NCBI RefSeq assembly: GCF_001677275.1
Contig: NZ_CP016179.1
Coordinates: 276,943-340,942 of the forward strand
Source: Vibrio breoganii
GTDB lineage: Bacteria; Pseudomonadota; Gammaproteobacteria; Enterobacterales; Vibrionaceae
Reading direction: 5' to 3'
DNA: 64,000 nucleotides
Position numbers and translations under genes: made by a program. Shown here in pieces: positions 32,781-41,452 of the stretch. The stretch's first letter is position 1; every line of letters begins with the position of its first letter. The notes beneath the pieces were generated by a model. That model saw only the letters and a list, made by a program, of their open reading frames with translations, was not told where the DNA came from and ran no database searches.

Positions 32781-34934
32781 ATGTCTACTGAATTTGAACT
32801 CGATGGCTACCTGCGGCCAATCTATGAGAAGTACGTGGTGGTTTGTAACCTTCTTCTCTCTCTCATTTTGTTGAGTTTTCACGAATATTTGAACGTTCCC
32901 GCATTCTGGGCATACCTGTGTGTGTTCTTCTTTGTCGCCTACGCAATCAGGCGGTTAAGGCAGGCGCTAGCTATTCGCGCATATCAGCAAGGCCTCACAA
33001 AAATTGAGCCTTTCAAACTGTCAACAGATCGACTGCCTCACTCGTCAAAGCGCACCTGGATTGGTCGAGGTTTTGAATGGACGGGTAAACATACGCAGCG
33101 CGTGTATGACAGCAAGAAAGAGAACATTAAAAAGCACTATGCGCCGACCGCGTTATTTACATGGATCCGAAATAATGAGTTGAAGATTGAGGTCGGGGAG
33201 TCAAGTAACTGGCTTCGCGCAAAAGTTGCCAATATCACTTCTCGCTATAAATGGGGCCCGTTCGCGAACCCGTGGAGCCCGCTGCCTCCTGTTGGTGGTA
33301 TGTCAGTATTTCATGCCGTAGGCATGGAAGATGAAACAGATCAGCATATGGGATTAGACGAGCGCAACGGCCATATGGCGGTGATCGGAACTACCAGGGT
33401 TGGTAAGAGCCGTCTACTTGAGATTCTCGTTACGCAAGACCTGGAGCGCAATGATGGCATTGTTGCTGTATTCGACCCCAAAGGTGATCAGGAATTACTT
33501 GCTCGTATGTGGGCTGAAGCTAAACGATGTGGTCGAGATGATGAGTTCTATATCTTCTCGCTCGGTGCTACCAAGATTTCCTGCAAATATAATGCAGTTG
33601 CAAACTTTAGCCGTATAGCCTCAATCGCCGGTCGAATTTCCGATGAGTTGCCGGGCGGTGGTAATTCATCAGCCTTTAAGGATTTTGCTTGGAGATTTTT
33701 GCTCTTAACCACAAACGCATTAATTCAGATGGGTGAGAAGCCAACATTTACTTCTATTAAGAAGTATATAGAGGACTTAGAGCCATTATTCTTGCGCTTA
33801 GCGAAGTTTGAGCTGGACAGAGAATATCCGCAGTGGCGAGATGAGTTTAGAGATCTGTCGAAGCCTAAAATGAAGAAGAACGCGAAGGGTGAGCTGGTGG
33901 AAGTTAAGCTCAAGGCGGGTTCATTATCTGGGCGTGGCCATGAGACAATTATCCTGGATAAAATACTGACGGATTTCTATGAGCGAAACCCACATAAAAT
34001 TAATGCAATCCTAGAGTCTCTAAGGGTCTCGATGAAGACAGATCAGGGCTATTATGGCAAAATTACGGCCAGCTTATTGCCCCTTTTACAGAAGCTAACT
34101 AGTGGTAATGTCGCTAGTATTATCAGCCCAGATTACGGGGACGTAAAAGATAATAGACCTATGATCACTTGGAGTAAGTTGATTCAGCGTAAAGCAGTTC
34201 TTTACGCTGGTTTTGACGCCATGACCGACGCTGTTGTGGCAGATTCTGTGGGCTCGCAGTTCTTCAGTGATTTTGTAAGTAGTGTTTCCGGTGAAGTATA
34301 TAAACACGGTGTGAACAAAGGTTTACCTGATGCGCGTAACAATGAGGTGATTCCATTGTGGATTCATATGGACGAATTTCAGTCTCTTATACGTGGTGGA
34401 GATTCCATACTCAGCATTTTAAACCGATCTGCGGGTTCGGGTGGGCGAGTTACAGCTTACATGCAGTCCACAACGGACGTTGAGGAGGCAATGGGTGATA
34501 AGGCTAAGGCACAGGTTGTCCTTTCTAACTTTAACTCGATCATCATGCTGCGTACTTCTACTGAAGAATCTGCTAAATACCTAACAAACAAAGTAGCTGA
34601 AGTTGATGTTTATGCGTTGCAGGTAAAAGGTTCGGTGTCTGATACAGGTAAGGTACTTAAGGATGATGGGGCAGGTGATAATGATCATGAGCTCTTCAAA
34701 ACGTCATTTTCTGCGGGGGTTGTTAAGGAGGGTAGAGAGCCATTGATTACTCCATCAATGATTATGAGTCTGCCTAAGGGTCAGGCGTTCGCTTTCCTCA
34801 ATGGCGCGCGCCTAGTAAAGCTTCGTTTTCCTCTGTTGGATGACAGTAAGGGTTTTGAGGTTGCCGATTCAGAGCAGGTCTATGATGAGATAATGAGAAA
34901 GTATCGTTTGGGGCCTTACACTGGTCGCAATTAA
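32781..34934 (+). CDS. traD: TraD-type conjugative coupling protein (VirD4/TraG family)
   Basis: The 717-aa protein has two N-terminal membrane helices (about 19-38 and 40-58), then Walker A GTTRVGKS (203-210) and Walker B-type VAVFDPKGD and IHMDEFQSLI. This is the plan of SXT/ICE-type TraD. It is a hexameric ATPase that hands the relaxase-DNA complex to the type IV secretion channel. No relaxase and no mating-pair formation genes are in the window, so those must lie elsewhere or be missing. The ribosome binding site is poor. SSB follows 90 bp later. Confidence 0.85.
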   Translation: MSTEFELDGYLRPIYEKYVVVCNLLLSLILLSFHEYLNVPAFWAYLCVFFFVAYAIRRLRQALAIRAYQQGLTKIEPFKLSTDRLPHSSKRTWIGRGFEWTGKHTQRVYDSKKENIKKHYAPTALFTWIRNNELKIEVGESSNWLRAKVANITSRYKWGPFANPWSPLPPVGGMSVFHAVGMEDETDQHMGLDERNGHMAVIGTTRVGKSRLLEILVTQDLERNDGIVAVFDPKGDQELLARMWAEAKRCGRDDEFYIFSLGATKISCKYNAVANFSRIASIAGRISDELPGGGNSSAFKDFAWRFLLLTTNALIQMGEKPTFTSIKKYIEDLEPLFLRLAKFELDREYPQWRDEFRDLSKPKMKKNAKGELVEVKLKAGSLSGRGHETIILDKILTDFYERNPHKINAILESLRVSMKTDQGYYGKITASLLPLLQKLTSGNVASIISPDYGDVKDNRPMITWSKLIQRKAVLYAGFDAMTDAVVADSVGSQFFSDFVSSVSGEVYKHGVNKGLPDARNNEVIPLWIHMDEFQSLIRGGDSILSILNRSAGSGGRVTAYMQSTTDVEEAMGDKAKAQVVLSNFNSIIMLRTSTEESAKYLTNKVAEVDVYALQVKGSVSDTGKVLKDDGAGDNDHELFKTSFSAGVVKEGREPLITPSMIMSLPKGQAFAFLNGARLVKLRFPLLDDSKGFEVADSEQVYDEIMRKYRLGPYTGRN

Positions 34935-35024
34935 GGTGTTGGGAGTGAAAAGTAACGTGACGTTTTACTGCTGAATGCAGTTATGGACTACCGAGTGGTA
35001 CATAAATAGATTGGAACGTTATAA

Positions 35025-35570
35025 ATGAGTGATTTGAACGAAGTAACTCTTATTGGCTCTCTTGGTGCTGATCCTGCGATTAATCATGGCCAGAATGGTG
35101 CTATTGCTACGCTGTCGGTCGCGACTTCAAAGAGTTGGAAGGAAGCGAGCGGTGAGAAGCGAGAAAAGACTGAGTGGCACAGAGTGGTTTGTTTTGGCAA
35201 GTTAGCTGAAATCGTCGGGCAGTATTACAAAAAAGGTGCTTTGATCTATGTTCGTGGAGAGTTACAGACTCGTAAGTGGACTGATAACGAAGGTAAAGAC
35301 CGTTACTCTACAGAGGTCGTTGTAAGTAATTATACGGGTGCCTTGAAGATTCTGAATGGTCGAGACAGGGTATCTGCAGGTAATCAACCAGCAGCGCCAG
35401 CACAGTCGCCTCAACAAGTGCCGACAACACAGGCGCAACAACCGGCAATGTCGGCTCAAGTACCTCAAACTCCGCAACCTGCGATGGCGGCTCAGGTGCC
35501 TCAAGCGCCACCACAAATGAATCCATTGGACCCACTAAATCCTCTGGATGCAAATCCGCCGCCGTTCTAA
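35025..35570 (+). CDS. ssb: Single-stranded DNA-binding protein
   Basis: The 181-aa protein starts with a clear SSB OB-fold (VTLIGSLGADPAINHGQNG; EWHRVVCFGKLAEIVGQYYKKG; YVRGELQTRKW). A Pro/Gln/Ala-rich linker with repeats (QVPQTPQPAM) follows, then the end LDANPPPF. The usual acidic tip DDDIPF, which recruits repair enzymes such as exonuclease I, is reduced to one Asp with PPF kept, so partner binding may be altered. It protects single-stranded DNA during plasmid transfer and replication. It follows traD in the same direction. Confidence 0.92.
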   Translation: MSDLNEVTLIGSLGADPAINHGQNGAIATLSVATSKSWKEASGEKREKTEWHRVVCFGKLAEIVGQYYKKGALIYVRGELQTRKWTDNEGKDRYSTEVVVSNYTGALKILNGRDRVSAGNQPAAPAQSPQQVPTTQAQQPAMSAQVPQTPQPAMAAQVPQAPPQMNPLDPLNPLDANPPPF

Positions 35571-35616
35571 AATGACGGGTACGGGCGAGTGCGAAGTAAT
35601 GTGAGGGTGTGAGGGA

Positions 35617-35819
35617 ATGAGATGTACCAGGCGAAAACCAGTAACGGTTGGTGAGGTGCTTCATGAGGAATTTTTATTGCTGGCAGAGTCATTCTCACTG
35701 CTCCATTAGCAGAAAAGTTAGCGGTTGCCTTTGGTAACAGTGCGGAATTCTGGCTTAACATTCAACATGCAGTGGATGCTTGGGAAGCAGACAGTCATAG
35801 CAAAGAGGATGCTACGTAG
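35617..35819 (+). pseudogene. Decayed HigA-type antitoxin gene
   Basis: Two parts of a HigA-like antitoxin are visible in different frames. From the ATG at 35617 the product reads MRCTRRKPVTVGEVLHEEFL, the usual HigA N-terminus, and soon reaches a stop. The next frame continues APLAEKLAVAFGNSAEFWLN, then IQHAVDAWEA, the HigA C-terminus, to a TAG at 35819. About 40 residues of the helix-turn-helix between them are gone. No higB toxin remains beside it. A terminator follows. Confidence 0.75.
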
Positions 35820-35844
35820 AAGTGCTGAATTGACATTAATTAGA

Positions 35845-35877
35845 AAGCCTTGAGGAAAGAGTCTCAAGGCTTTTTGC
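35845..35877. terminator. Terminator after the HigA remnant
   Basis: AAGCCTTGAG (35845-35854) pairs with CTCAAGGCTT (35863-35872), followed by TTTGCTCT. It lies 35 bp before the end of the convergent gene at 35912. Confidence 0.75.
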
Positions 35878-35911
35878 TCTCAATCAGGAAGCTTATTGTT
35901 TTTGCGCCAAG

Positions 35912-36304
35912 TTAAAGCATGCTAACTAGCAGATGACCAAAGCCGGCCAGTACGACTATAGGTTTCAATATGAAGCATGTCATTGTTGGCCAATTGAACC
36001 AGTATGGCGCTTCGAAGTCTGCTGCTTCAATCTTTTTAGAGTCCTCGTCAAATTGTCGTTTTAAGTCCTTCTGTTTAAATGCGTCAAATCCTGACCACAT
36101 AACGGCTCCGATGCTGTATTGCAGAAGGTCCATGAATAAGGCAAAGCCAAAACACCAAAGAGCTACATGGTTTAGGGCGTCGGTAGCGTTCTCGCTCGAA
36201 AGGATCCATACAACTGCAATTCCAGCCAATGCGTAGTTACGTGTATGTGTACTTGTTAGTTGGCTGTAATCTTGTGATTCGTTCCTAACGAAAGCTAAAT
36301 TCAT
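35912..36304 (-). CDS. Small membrane protein (130 aa)
   Basis: The 130-aa protein has about three hydrophobic segments (YALAGIAVVWIL, VALWCFGFALFMDLL and FILKPIVVLAGFGHLLV) separated by a charged loop (KQKDLKRQFDEDSKK). Its ATG overlaps the stop of the upstream gene (ATGA), so the two are translated together. The tight pairing of a small basic soluble protein with a membrane protein recalls toxin or defence pairs, but I recognise neither family. Confidence 0.5.
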   Translation of the reverse strand: MNLAFVRNESQDYSQLTSTHTRNYALAGIAVVWILSSENATDALNHVALWCFGFALFMDLLQYSIGAVMWSGFDAFKQKDLKRQFDEDSKKIEAADFEAPYWFNWPTMTCFILKPIVVLAGFGHLLVSML

Positions 36305-36612
36305 AGTGCTTTACCGATCTTGGTTTTTGGGCCACCACTTCTAGTTCCCTTTTTGTAAACTATAGTCCCGTTCAGTATGCCTCTATTGGTTATGTAGCTA
36401 ATGTGGCGTCTAATTGCAGAGCCTCTTGATTTACGCCATTTGGAGTTGCTTCGGTTTGCTACTTTGACTAAGACTGCTCTAGATGTAGTTTTACCAGTCA
36501 GGCGAACTAGGGGGTGGTTGCGACTGTTACCAACTACTTTAAGTTCGATTTCTTCATCAAATCCAAATATTCGTTTAAGTTCTTCTTTATCTTTGCGTTC
36601 AATGACGACCAT
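36301..36612 (-). CDS. Small basic hypothetical protein (103 aa), coupled to a membrane protein
   Basis: The product is strongly basic in its C-terminal half (SNSKWRKSRGSAIRRHISY; VYKKGTRSGGPKTKIGK), which suggests nucleic-acid binding. I give the ATG at 36612; the TTG at 36627 would add five residues and cannot be ruled out because neither start has a strong ribosome binding site. It is translationally coupled to the membrane protein downstream. Function unknown. Confidence 0.5.
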   Translation of the reverse strand: MVVIERKDKEELKRIFGFDEEIELKVVGNSRNHPLVRLTGKTTSRAVLVKVANRSNSKWRKSRGSAIRRHISYITNRGILNGTIVYKKGTRSGGPKTKIGKAL

Positions 36613-36842
36613 TACTTTTGAGCTCAAAATGCTAATCCTTTAGTTTGTTCGAGTGGCCTGTGCATATGCAACACTAGCACGGTAAGTGTCAGGAATGCGT
36701 CGTGCTATGTCACCTTTCACAGATCATTTGGGGAGGCTGTTTCGTTTCTATGATGTCTGGTTTTAAAAGTGTCAGAAGTCGTTCTGGAGGCGCGATATTT
36801 AACTGTATTGCCTTAAGTTTGAATTGAATTTGAGGTTTAAAA

Positions 36843-37454
36843 ATGTCATTAACCGAAAGACGTGTGAGTAAATTAAAAAGACAACTGAAGTTTCTGTTGA
36901 TGGTGCACCTTTTTATATTTTCATGGGCGTATCCGATATATGTCATGGAGGTGGATGTTGATGGTGCAACGGTGACCAGCATCTGGTCGTCAGTTTTCTA
37001 TTTATTTACTAGTCTATCTTCTATTGGATTTGGTCATGTTGTGGTACAGACCTTGGGTTCTGAGGTGCTAACCATTATGGCGTATGTGGTATCTCGCGGT
37101 GCGATGCTTGTATCACTGGCTAGTATCGGGGTTAGCTTTCTGGGTAAGCCGGAATTAACGGAGGAGGATCGCTTGGTTTTGATAGAGCGAAAATTGGAGT
37201 TAGTTCAAGCTGAGTTGCACGAAGTTAATAGAGAATACCGTAGAGCCAAGAAAGAGAAGTGTCGCTCAGAGAAGACTATCACCCCTGTCTATGTTTATGA
37301 CTCAGCTAAAGTGGAAGAGGCGAGGGCGGTCTTAGATTGGCATATATTCTCTGATAAAGTTTCCGAACCGAAGGTTAGTAATATGACGCTGGAGGAAGCA
37401 GAGTTGATACTTTTCCATGAGAGTAATAAGTCCTTGAAAGGCCAAAAGCAGTGA
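36843..37454 (+). CDS. Potassium-channel-like two-helix membrane protein
   Basis: The 203-aa protein has two membrane helices (about 17-34 and 72-100) with a pore loop between them: 'YLFTSLSSIGFGHVVV' stands where K+ channels have T-T-V-G-Y-G-D. The altered filter SSIGFGH makes K+ selectivity uncertain. The C-terminus is a charged coiled coil (LVLIERKLELVQAELHEVNR). GAGG lies 8 bases before the ATG. The parS-like repeat at 37453 starts at the very end of the gene. Confidence 0.6.
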   Translation: MSLTERRVSKLKRQLKFLLMVHLFIFSWAYPIYVMEVDVDGATVTSIWSSVFYLFTSLSSIGFGHVVVQTLGSEVLTIMAYVVSRGAMLVSLASIGVSFLGKPELTEEDRLVLIERKLELVQAELHEVNREYRRAKKEKCRSEKTITPVYVYDSAKVEEARAVLDWHIFSDKVSEPKVSNMTLEEAELILFHESNKSLKGQKQ

Positions 37455-37548
37455 CCATTTCCAGTTGGAAATCTCAGAAAAAACACACCTAAGCCATTGA
37501 AAAGCAACAAATAAAACAAAATTCAAAACCGACCACGACGCACGCTTT
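37453..37548. repeat. parS-like element, copy 1
   Basis: GACCATTTCCAGTTGGAAAT at 37453 contains the palindrome ATTTCCA-GT-TGGAAAT. Exactly 78 bp after its start comes the box GACCACGACGCACGCTTT. The A/T-rich spacer has no exact IHF consensus. The copy at 62882-62977, just downstream of parB, has the same palindrome, the same box with a few changes and the same 78-bp spacing. P1-type parS sites also combine heptamer palindromes, a bend and a second box, so this may be a second partition site. Confidence 0.55.
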
Positions 37549-37772
37549 GAGGTAATTCTCAAGGGTGCTCATGGTATTGAGGATCGAGTGGCGGAGTTGT
37601 CACTTGGTCGTTTTGTTAACTTTGCCCTCGAATTTGTAACGCTGCGATCCATCTCGGAAAACTTGCCTTTCGCCCGCCTATTTTATCTACGCAACTATAG
37701 AATCGATCTCATACATAAAAGAACCGCAACAGCGCACCAACAGGAACCTCTACTCCATAGAGATTATCTCTA
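37549..37772. other. Gene-free stretch, possible gene relic
   Basis: The plus frame here is open from 37501 to a stop near 37773 (GAHGIEDRVAELSLGRFVNF is the longest sensible part), but it has no ATG with a ribosome binding site. It may be a relic or chance. Nothing else is seen. Confidence 0.3.
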
Positions 37773-37784
37773 GAACATATGTTC
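37773..37784. promoter_or_regulatory. Perfect palindrome GAACATATGTTC upstream of minE
   Basis: A 12-bp perfect inverted repeat lies 95 bp before the minE start. GAAC-N4-GTTC is the form of the LexA (SOS) box of Gram-positive bacteria and not of gammaproteobacteria, so the bound protein is unclear. Position and symmetry suggest an operator. Confidence 0.4.
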
Positions 37785-37878
37785 GTTTTTAAAATGGATA
37801 GTGAGTAAATGTGTAAAGTGATTTGTGTCACCTCCGGTAAGGGTGGTTTCTTTAGACGCTTATTCAAGAGAGGTTAAT

Positions 37879-38130
37879 GTGAAACTGTTAAAGCTATTTC
37901 GCAAAGAAAAAAATGATACCGCCTCTTTAGCAAAAGAGAGGCTGCAGATTGTTGTTGCTGAGCATCGATGTGGGCACTCAAAAGCATCGCATATCCCGCA
38001 ATTGAAGCGCGATATTCTAGAGGTATTGAGTCGTTACTTTACTGTTGATGAAGATATGGTTGATGTGAACTTTGAGCATGACAAGGATCAGCTCGCTGTT
38101 CTTGAGTTAAATGTGAAGTTACCTGAATAA
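37879..38130 (+). CDS. minE: MinE-like cell division topological specificity factor (orphan)
   Basis: From the GTG at 37879 (AGAGG 6 bases upstream) the 83-aa product is a full MinE: MKLLKLFRKEKNDTASLAKE starts the membrane and MinD-binding region, RLQIVVAEHR is the contact helix, and PQLKRDILEVLSRYF to LAVLELNVKLPE is the dimerisation domain. MinE drives MinCD oscillation so that division occurs at mid-cell. No minC or minD is nearby, so this copy must act on the host MinCD. Its level could change host division or plasmid positioning. It is most like Vibrio MinE by memory. Confidence 0.85.
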   Translation: MKLLKLFRKEKNDTASLAKERLQIVVAEHRCGHSKASHIPQLKRDILEVLSRYFTVDEDMVDVNFEHDKDQLAVLELNVKLPE

Positions 38131-38136
38131 TGATTG

Positions 38137-38165
38137 TGGCCCGGGCATAAGTCGGGGCTTTTTAG
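38137..38165 (+). terminator. Weak terminator after minE
   Basis: GCCC(GGG) pairs with (TCG)GGGC around a short loop, followed by TTTTTAGG. The stem is short and imperfect. Confidence 0.4.
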
Positions 38166-38177
38166 GAGTGTGTGGTA

Positions 38178-38702
38178 GTGGTTTTCCATGATTCGTTTTA
38201 CGTTCAATATAACTACAGAAAAATGCTGTGGGGCAAGGTCTCAAAGCTCTTGCTGTGGTTGACCATTCCTATCTGTTTTTTGTTGCAGTTTCCGGTTCAT
38301 GAGGGAGTGGTATGGTTGGTAGGACGTGTTGATCCAGTCATTCTTTCAGAGCATCCTATGGTTGCCTCTGTTCATTGGTTGGTGTCTGTAAGTGCTTCAA
38401 TGCTGTTGTCATTTGTTCTGATTGAGCACACTGTTCGACTAATCGAGCGGGTTCTATCGAGGACGTACCTAAAGACCTACACTGTTGTACCTGTTGACGG
38501 TGGATTAGCTGTTATAGGTTATTTGAGGGATGTTGATCGCGCGGCAGTTGCGTTCCGTTTGCAAAAGAAATACCCCGCACATGTTATTGATAATGAACTT
38601 GCAAGGGCTAACTCTGCCACTATGGCCCTGTCGCCCATATCTTACGATTATGCATCTCGAGAGCAAAGTCAGCCTGCAGAAATTGTTTCCTCTAGTTCTT
38701 AA
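38178..38702 (+). CDS. Two-helix membrane protein (174 aa)
   Basis: I prefer the GTG at 38178, 9 bases after AGGAG, over the GTG at 38172, which is only 3 bases away. The product has two hydrophobic segments (LLLWLTIPICFLLQF and VSASMLLSFVLI) and a cytoplasmic C-terminal tail of ~75 residues. No family is recognised. Its stop overlaps the end of the convergent gene at 38699 by four bases. Confidence 0.5.
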   Translation: MVFHDSFYVQYNYRKMLWGKVSKLLLWLTIPICFLLQFPVHEGVVWLVGRVDPVILSEHPMVASVHWLVSVSASMLLSFVLIEHTVRLIERVLSRTYLKTYTVVPVDGGLAVIGYLRDVDRAAVAFRLQKKYPAHVIDNELARANSATMALSPISYDYASREQSQPAEIVSSSS

Positions 38703-39562
38703 TTTCCGATACCGCTCTGATTAAGCAAGACAGGTCGATAGCTAGGTTCCATGCCGTTTGCAGTCTTGTATAGGTATAGGTCAACCATAGGTGTGGCAAT
38801 GCTTGGGGCGGGTGTTGAATCCTGGGTATCTATAAGTAGCTGAATGTCATTGTGGATGAACTCGGTTTTTGGGGTCATCAGGCAGTTCAGTGCTATTTTC
38901 TTTTCGTTGTTGAAGTAAGCAACTACCTCACTATCGGCAACTCTTAGTTTTAGTTCATCTTGATTGTGGGTAGCGCCAAAGCTCCCAAGAGCTTCGATCA
39001 TTGGTCTGTATTCATCTGAAAATTTATCAAGTAGCAGTAAGTCTAAGTGCTTACTCAGTAGTTTTGCTGCTTTCGTGATTTCCTTATCTTTAATGCTGTT
39101 AGAAATGGTCTGAATACACTCATCAGAGTGAAACAGACACTTTGAGTTGTCTGCATAAAGAGAAATCAGCCAGTTAACTTTTGATAGGAAGTATTGCTCT
39201 TGGATCTCAATGGCTTCTTCTTTTTGAAGTATTTCTGAGTTATCCGTGATGCTATCGAACATTGATTGAATTTCATGGTTCTTTTTCTTTAGTAACCAGT
39301 AGAAACCTAGTGCGATATACATGATGTATATGATTAGACACAGTAGTTCTACTGAGTGTTTTATGTCTGCGCTCAGTCTAGAGTTCAGGTGTATCGTAAT
39401 TGTAAAGACCGCAAGAACCACGGTACTGCAGAATGTATTGATGCGCCTGTCATTGTGGGTATGTGAGTCGTAAACGCTCAACAAAAGGTGTGTGACAATA
39501 TTGTATGCCGCGTGTGTAAACACGATCATTCCAAGCGTGGTGATAATAAGTTCTACAGTCAT
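38699..39562 (-). CDS. Membrane-anchored hypothetical protein (287 aa)
   Basis: The first ~95 residues hold about three hydrophobic helices (LIITTLGMIVFTHAAYN; STVVLAVFTITIHL; LLCLIIYIMYIALGFYWLL). A 190-residue soluble domain follows that begins with a charged helix (KKKNHEIQSMFDSI). It converges with the 38178 gene and diverges from the secreted protein at 39749. No recognised motif; a membrane-bound sensor is possible. Confidence 0.5.
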   Translation of the reverse strand: MTVELIITTLGMIVFTHAAYNIVTHLLLSVYDSHTHNDRRINTFCSTVVLAVFTITIHLNSRLSADIKHSVELLCLIIYIMYIALGFYWLLKKKNHEIQSMFDSITDNSEILQKEEAIEIQEQYFLSKVNWLISLYADNSKCLFHSDECIQTISNSIKDKEITKAAKLLSKHLDLLLLDKFSDEYRPMIEALGSFGATHNQDELKLRVADSEVVAYFNNEKKIALNCLMTPKTEFIHNDIQLLIDTQDSTPAPSIATPMVDLYLYKTANGMEPSYRPVLLNQSGIGN

Positions 39563-39748
39563 GGGAAATTAGCCATTTTATTCGTGTGACGGTTGTACGT
39601 TGTTACATGGGGTGGTTGGTACTTGTTGGGTTGCAAAGATGGCTAAACACGCGATTTTTTTAGAAACACTGCACAAGTTAAGGAAGATTTATTTAAGGCT
39701 TGTAGTTGTCGAAATATGATCCACCCTCAACATAAATCTAAGTATCTG

Positions 39749-40465
39749 ATGAAGTATATTTTTTTAACATTATTCGTAGCTTTGACGGCGAACTCTCAGG
39801 CTCATCAGTGGCGCAGCCTTTTGGTTGGTGCGGACCAGTCTATGGTTGGTGCTACTGTGTATTTTGGTGTTGATGACTCAACTGAGCGTGGCGTCGTTGG
39901 TGCTGATGGTATTGCGAGGGTTTTAGTGCCGGCGCACTCAAAGGTTTCAACCAGGATCTTTGTTGCAAAGCAGTTGGGGGGTGGAGTGTCTAAAACATAC
40001 GCCCGAAACGTAAAGTTCTCTGATTATATCTATGTCAGTCCATTGAGTACGTATGTATCTCGCTATCAGCTTGATTTGGGTTTGCCTGAGGCCTCAGTAA
40101 TTGAGCGTGTATATGACGCTATGGATATCGATGTACCTATAGCTGAATTTGAGCGGTGCTATGGCTCCACTTCATGTTCACCTTTGTCGTATGTGGGGAT
40201 TGAGAGTGGCTCAATGGAAGAGTTAGCTTTGGTGTACTTGAGCCAAGTGGCTGGTTCATTGGATCCGATTGTGGATTTTAGGTTTGTAAAACGTCTGGCG
40301 GAGTCGGTGCGTTCTGGTGAGTATGTGGTTCATATTGAGTCAGATGATATAGAGTACGATTTTACAGAGGGTTTAACTGGTATTACTGATACTGAGAAGC
40401 GACTTGTGTGTTCGGGTGGTGATGCGCTTGCTTATATGCCCAAGAAGGTTAGGGTGGCATCATGA
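39749..40465 (+). CDS. Predicted periplasmic hypothetical protein
   Basis: From the ATG at 39749 ([18 protein letters not shown]) the product has a clean signal peptide; the ATG at 39716 would put 11 polar residues before it. The 238-aa protein has a beta-rich start ([20 protein letters not shown]) like carboxypeptidase-regulatory or bacterial surface domains, and a disulfide-capable pair in [10 protein letters not shown]. Its stop overlaps the ATG of the regulator gene that follows, so they are co-translated. Confidence 0.5.
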
Positions 40466-41385
40466 ATACGCTGGCAAAGAAAATAGATCGGATTAAAGCT
40501 AGCACTGCCAATATCAGCGGTGGAATAGCGCCCAGTGACCGCTCTATGGAGATTCGTACCGGACATGACCTATTGTTGTATCGAGTCTTTATAGGGGCGA
40601 GTCAGAGGAAGTTGGCGCAGATGCTTCGTATATCACCTAGGGTCATTTCGAAATACGAAGGCGGTGGCGTAGAACTGACTGGAGCACTCTTGAGTCAAAT
40701 CAATGGCATCGTAAGGGAGAGTGATAACGGGGCGAAATTTCTAGATGCTTTCAGAAAAGTTAATTCTCAGCATTGGTATAACTGGCTAGATGAAAATAAC
40801 CTTAAAGTTAGTTTGAGAGAGTACAGTTGCTCTGAGTGTGGGCATGATGATGTGATAGTTTATCCGATGGTACCGGAGCTCAAAAGGTTCGTTCTAATAT
40901 GTCCTTTGTGCGGTGAGCGAGAGAAGATCAGTAGCATTAATGCTTATAGGCAGTGGTTTTGGAGTAAAGATCTAGATTTTTACAATGCGTCCTTGTATGC
41001 CAAGCGTACTGCAGAGGATGGGAGTGTCCGAGGTATTGGAAGATCAAAGCGCTTTTCATCTCATTTGTTCTGGTTTATTAGAAATGTACTGGATTTATCT
41101 CAGTATGAAATGAGTGTTCTGATTTCAGTTCCAATGTGCAAAATTGGCATGATCGAACGTGGGACTGTTGCACTAAAGGAAAACAAGGCAAAGTTGTTGA
41201 TTGAGCACTTAACAAGTTCAGAATTGCCATCGAGGGAGTCAAAGGCTATCGCAAGTCTATGTGCATTGGCAGCTTATAAGCATTATGAGCAATTTCCTGG
41301 GTCACAGCGGAAGAAGCGTATTCAAGCGGATTTGGCTTCTGGAGCTATCTTTGAGCTCATTCCGAAGAATGAGCTTGCGGAGTAG
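40462..41385 (+). CDS. Transcription regulator-like protein: HTH - zinc ribbon - HTH
   Basis: The 307-aa protein has an XRE-type helix-turn-helix at about residues 37-72 ([20 protein letters not shown]), a zinc ribbon with CSECGH and CPLCGE near 118-149, and a second similar helix-turn-helix near 205-235 ([20 protein letters not shown]). The ATG overlaps the stop of the secreted-protein gene. It lies just upstream of the first iteron region and could control replication or copy number, but that is only suggested by position. Confidence 0.6.
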
Positions 41386-41452
41386 TAGATTGGTTTAATC
41401 CAAGGTGTTTCCGGGCCTGATTACGGCAAAGTACAGTTGTATCTAGATAAAG

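Noticed and set aside
37588..37773. 61-aa plus-strand frame before minE
   Set aside because: There is no good start or ribosome binding site and no family match; kept only as a possible relic.
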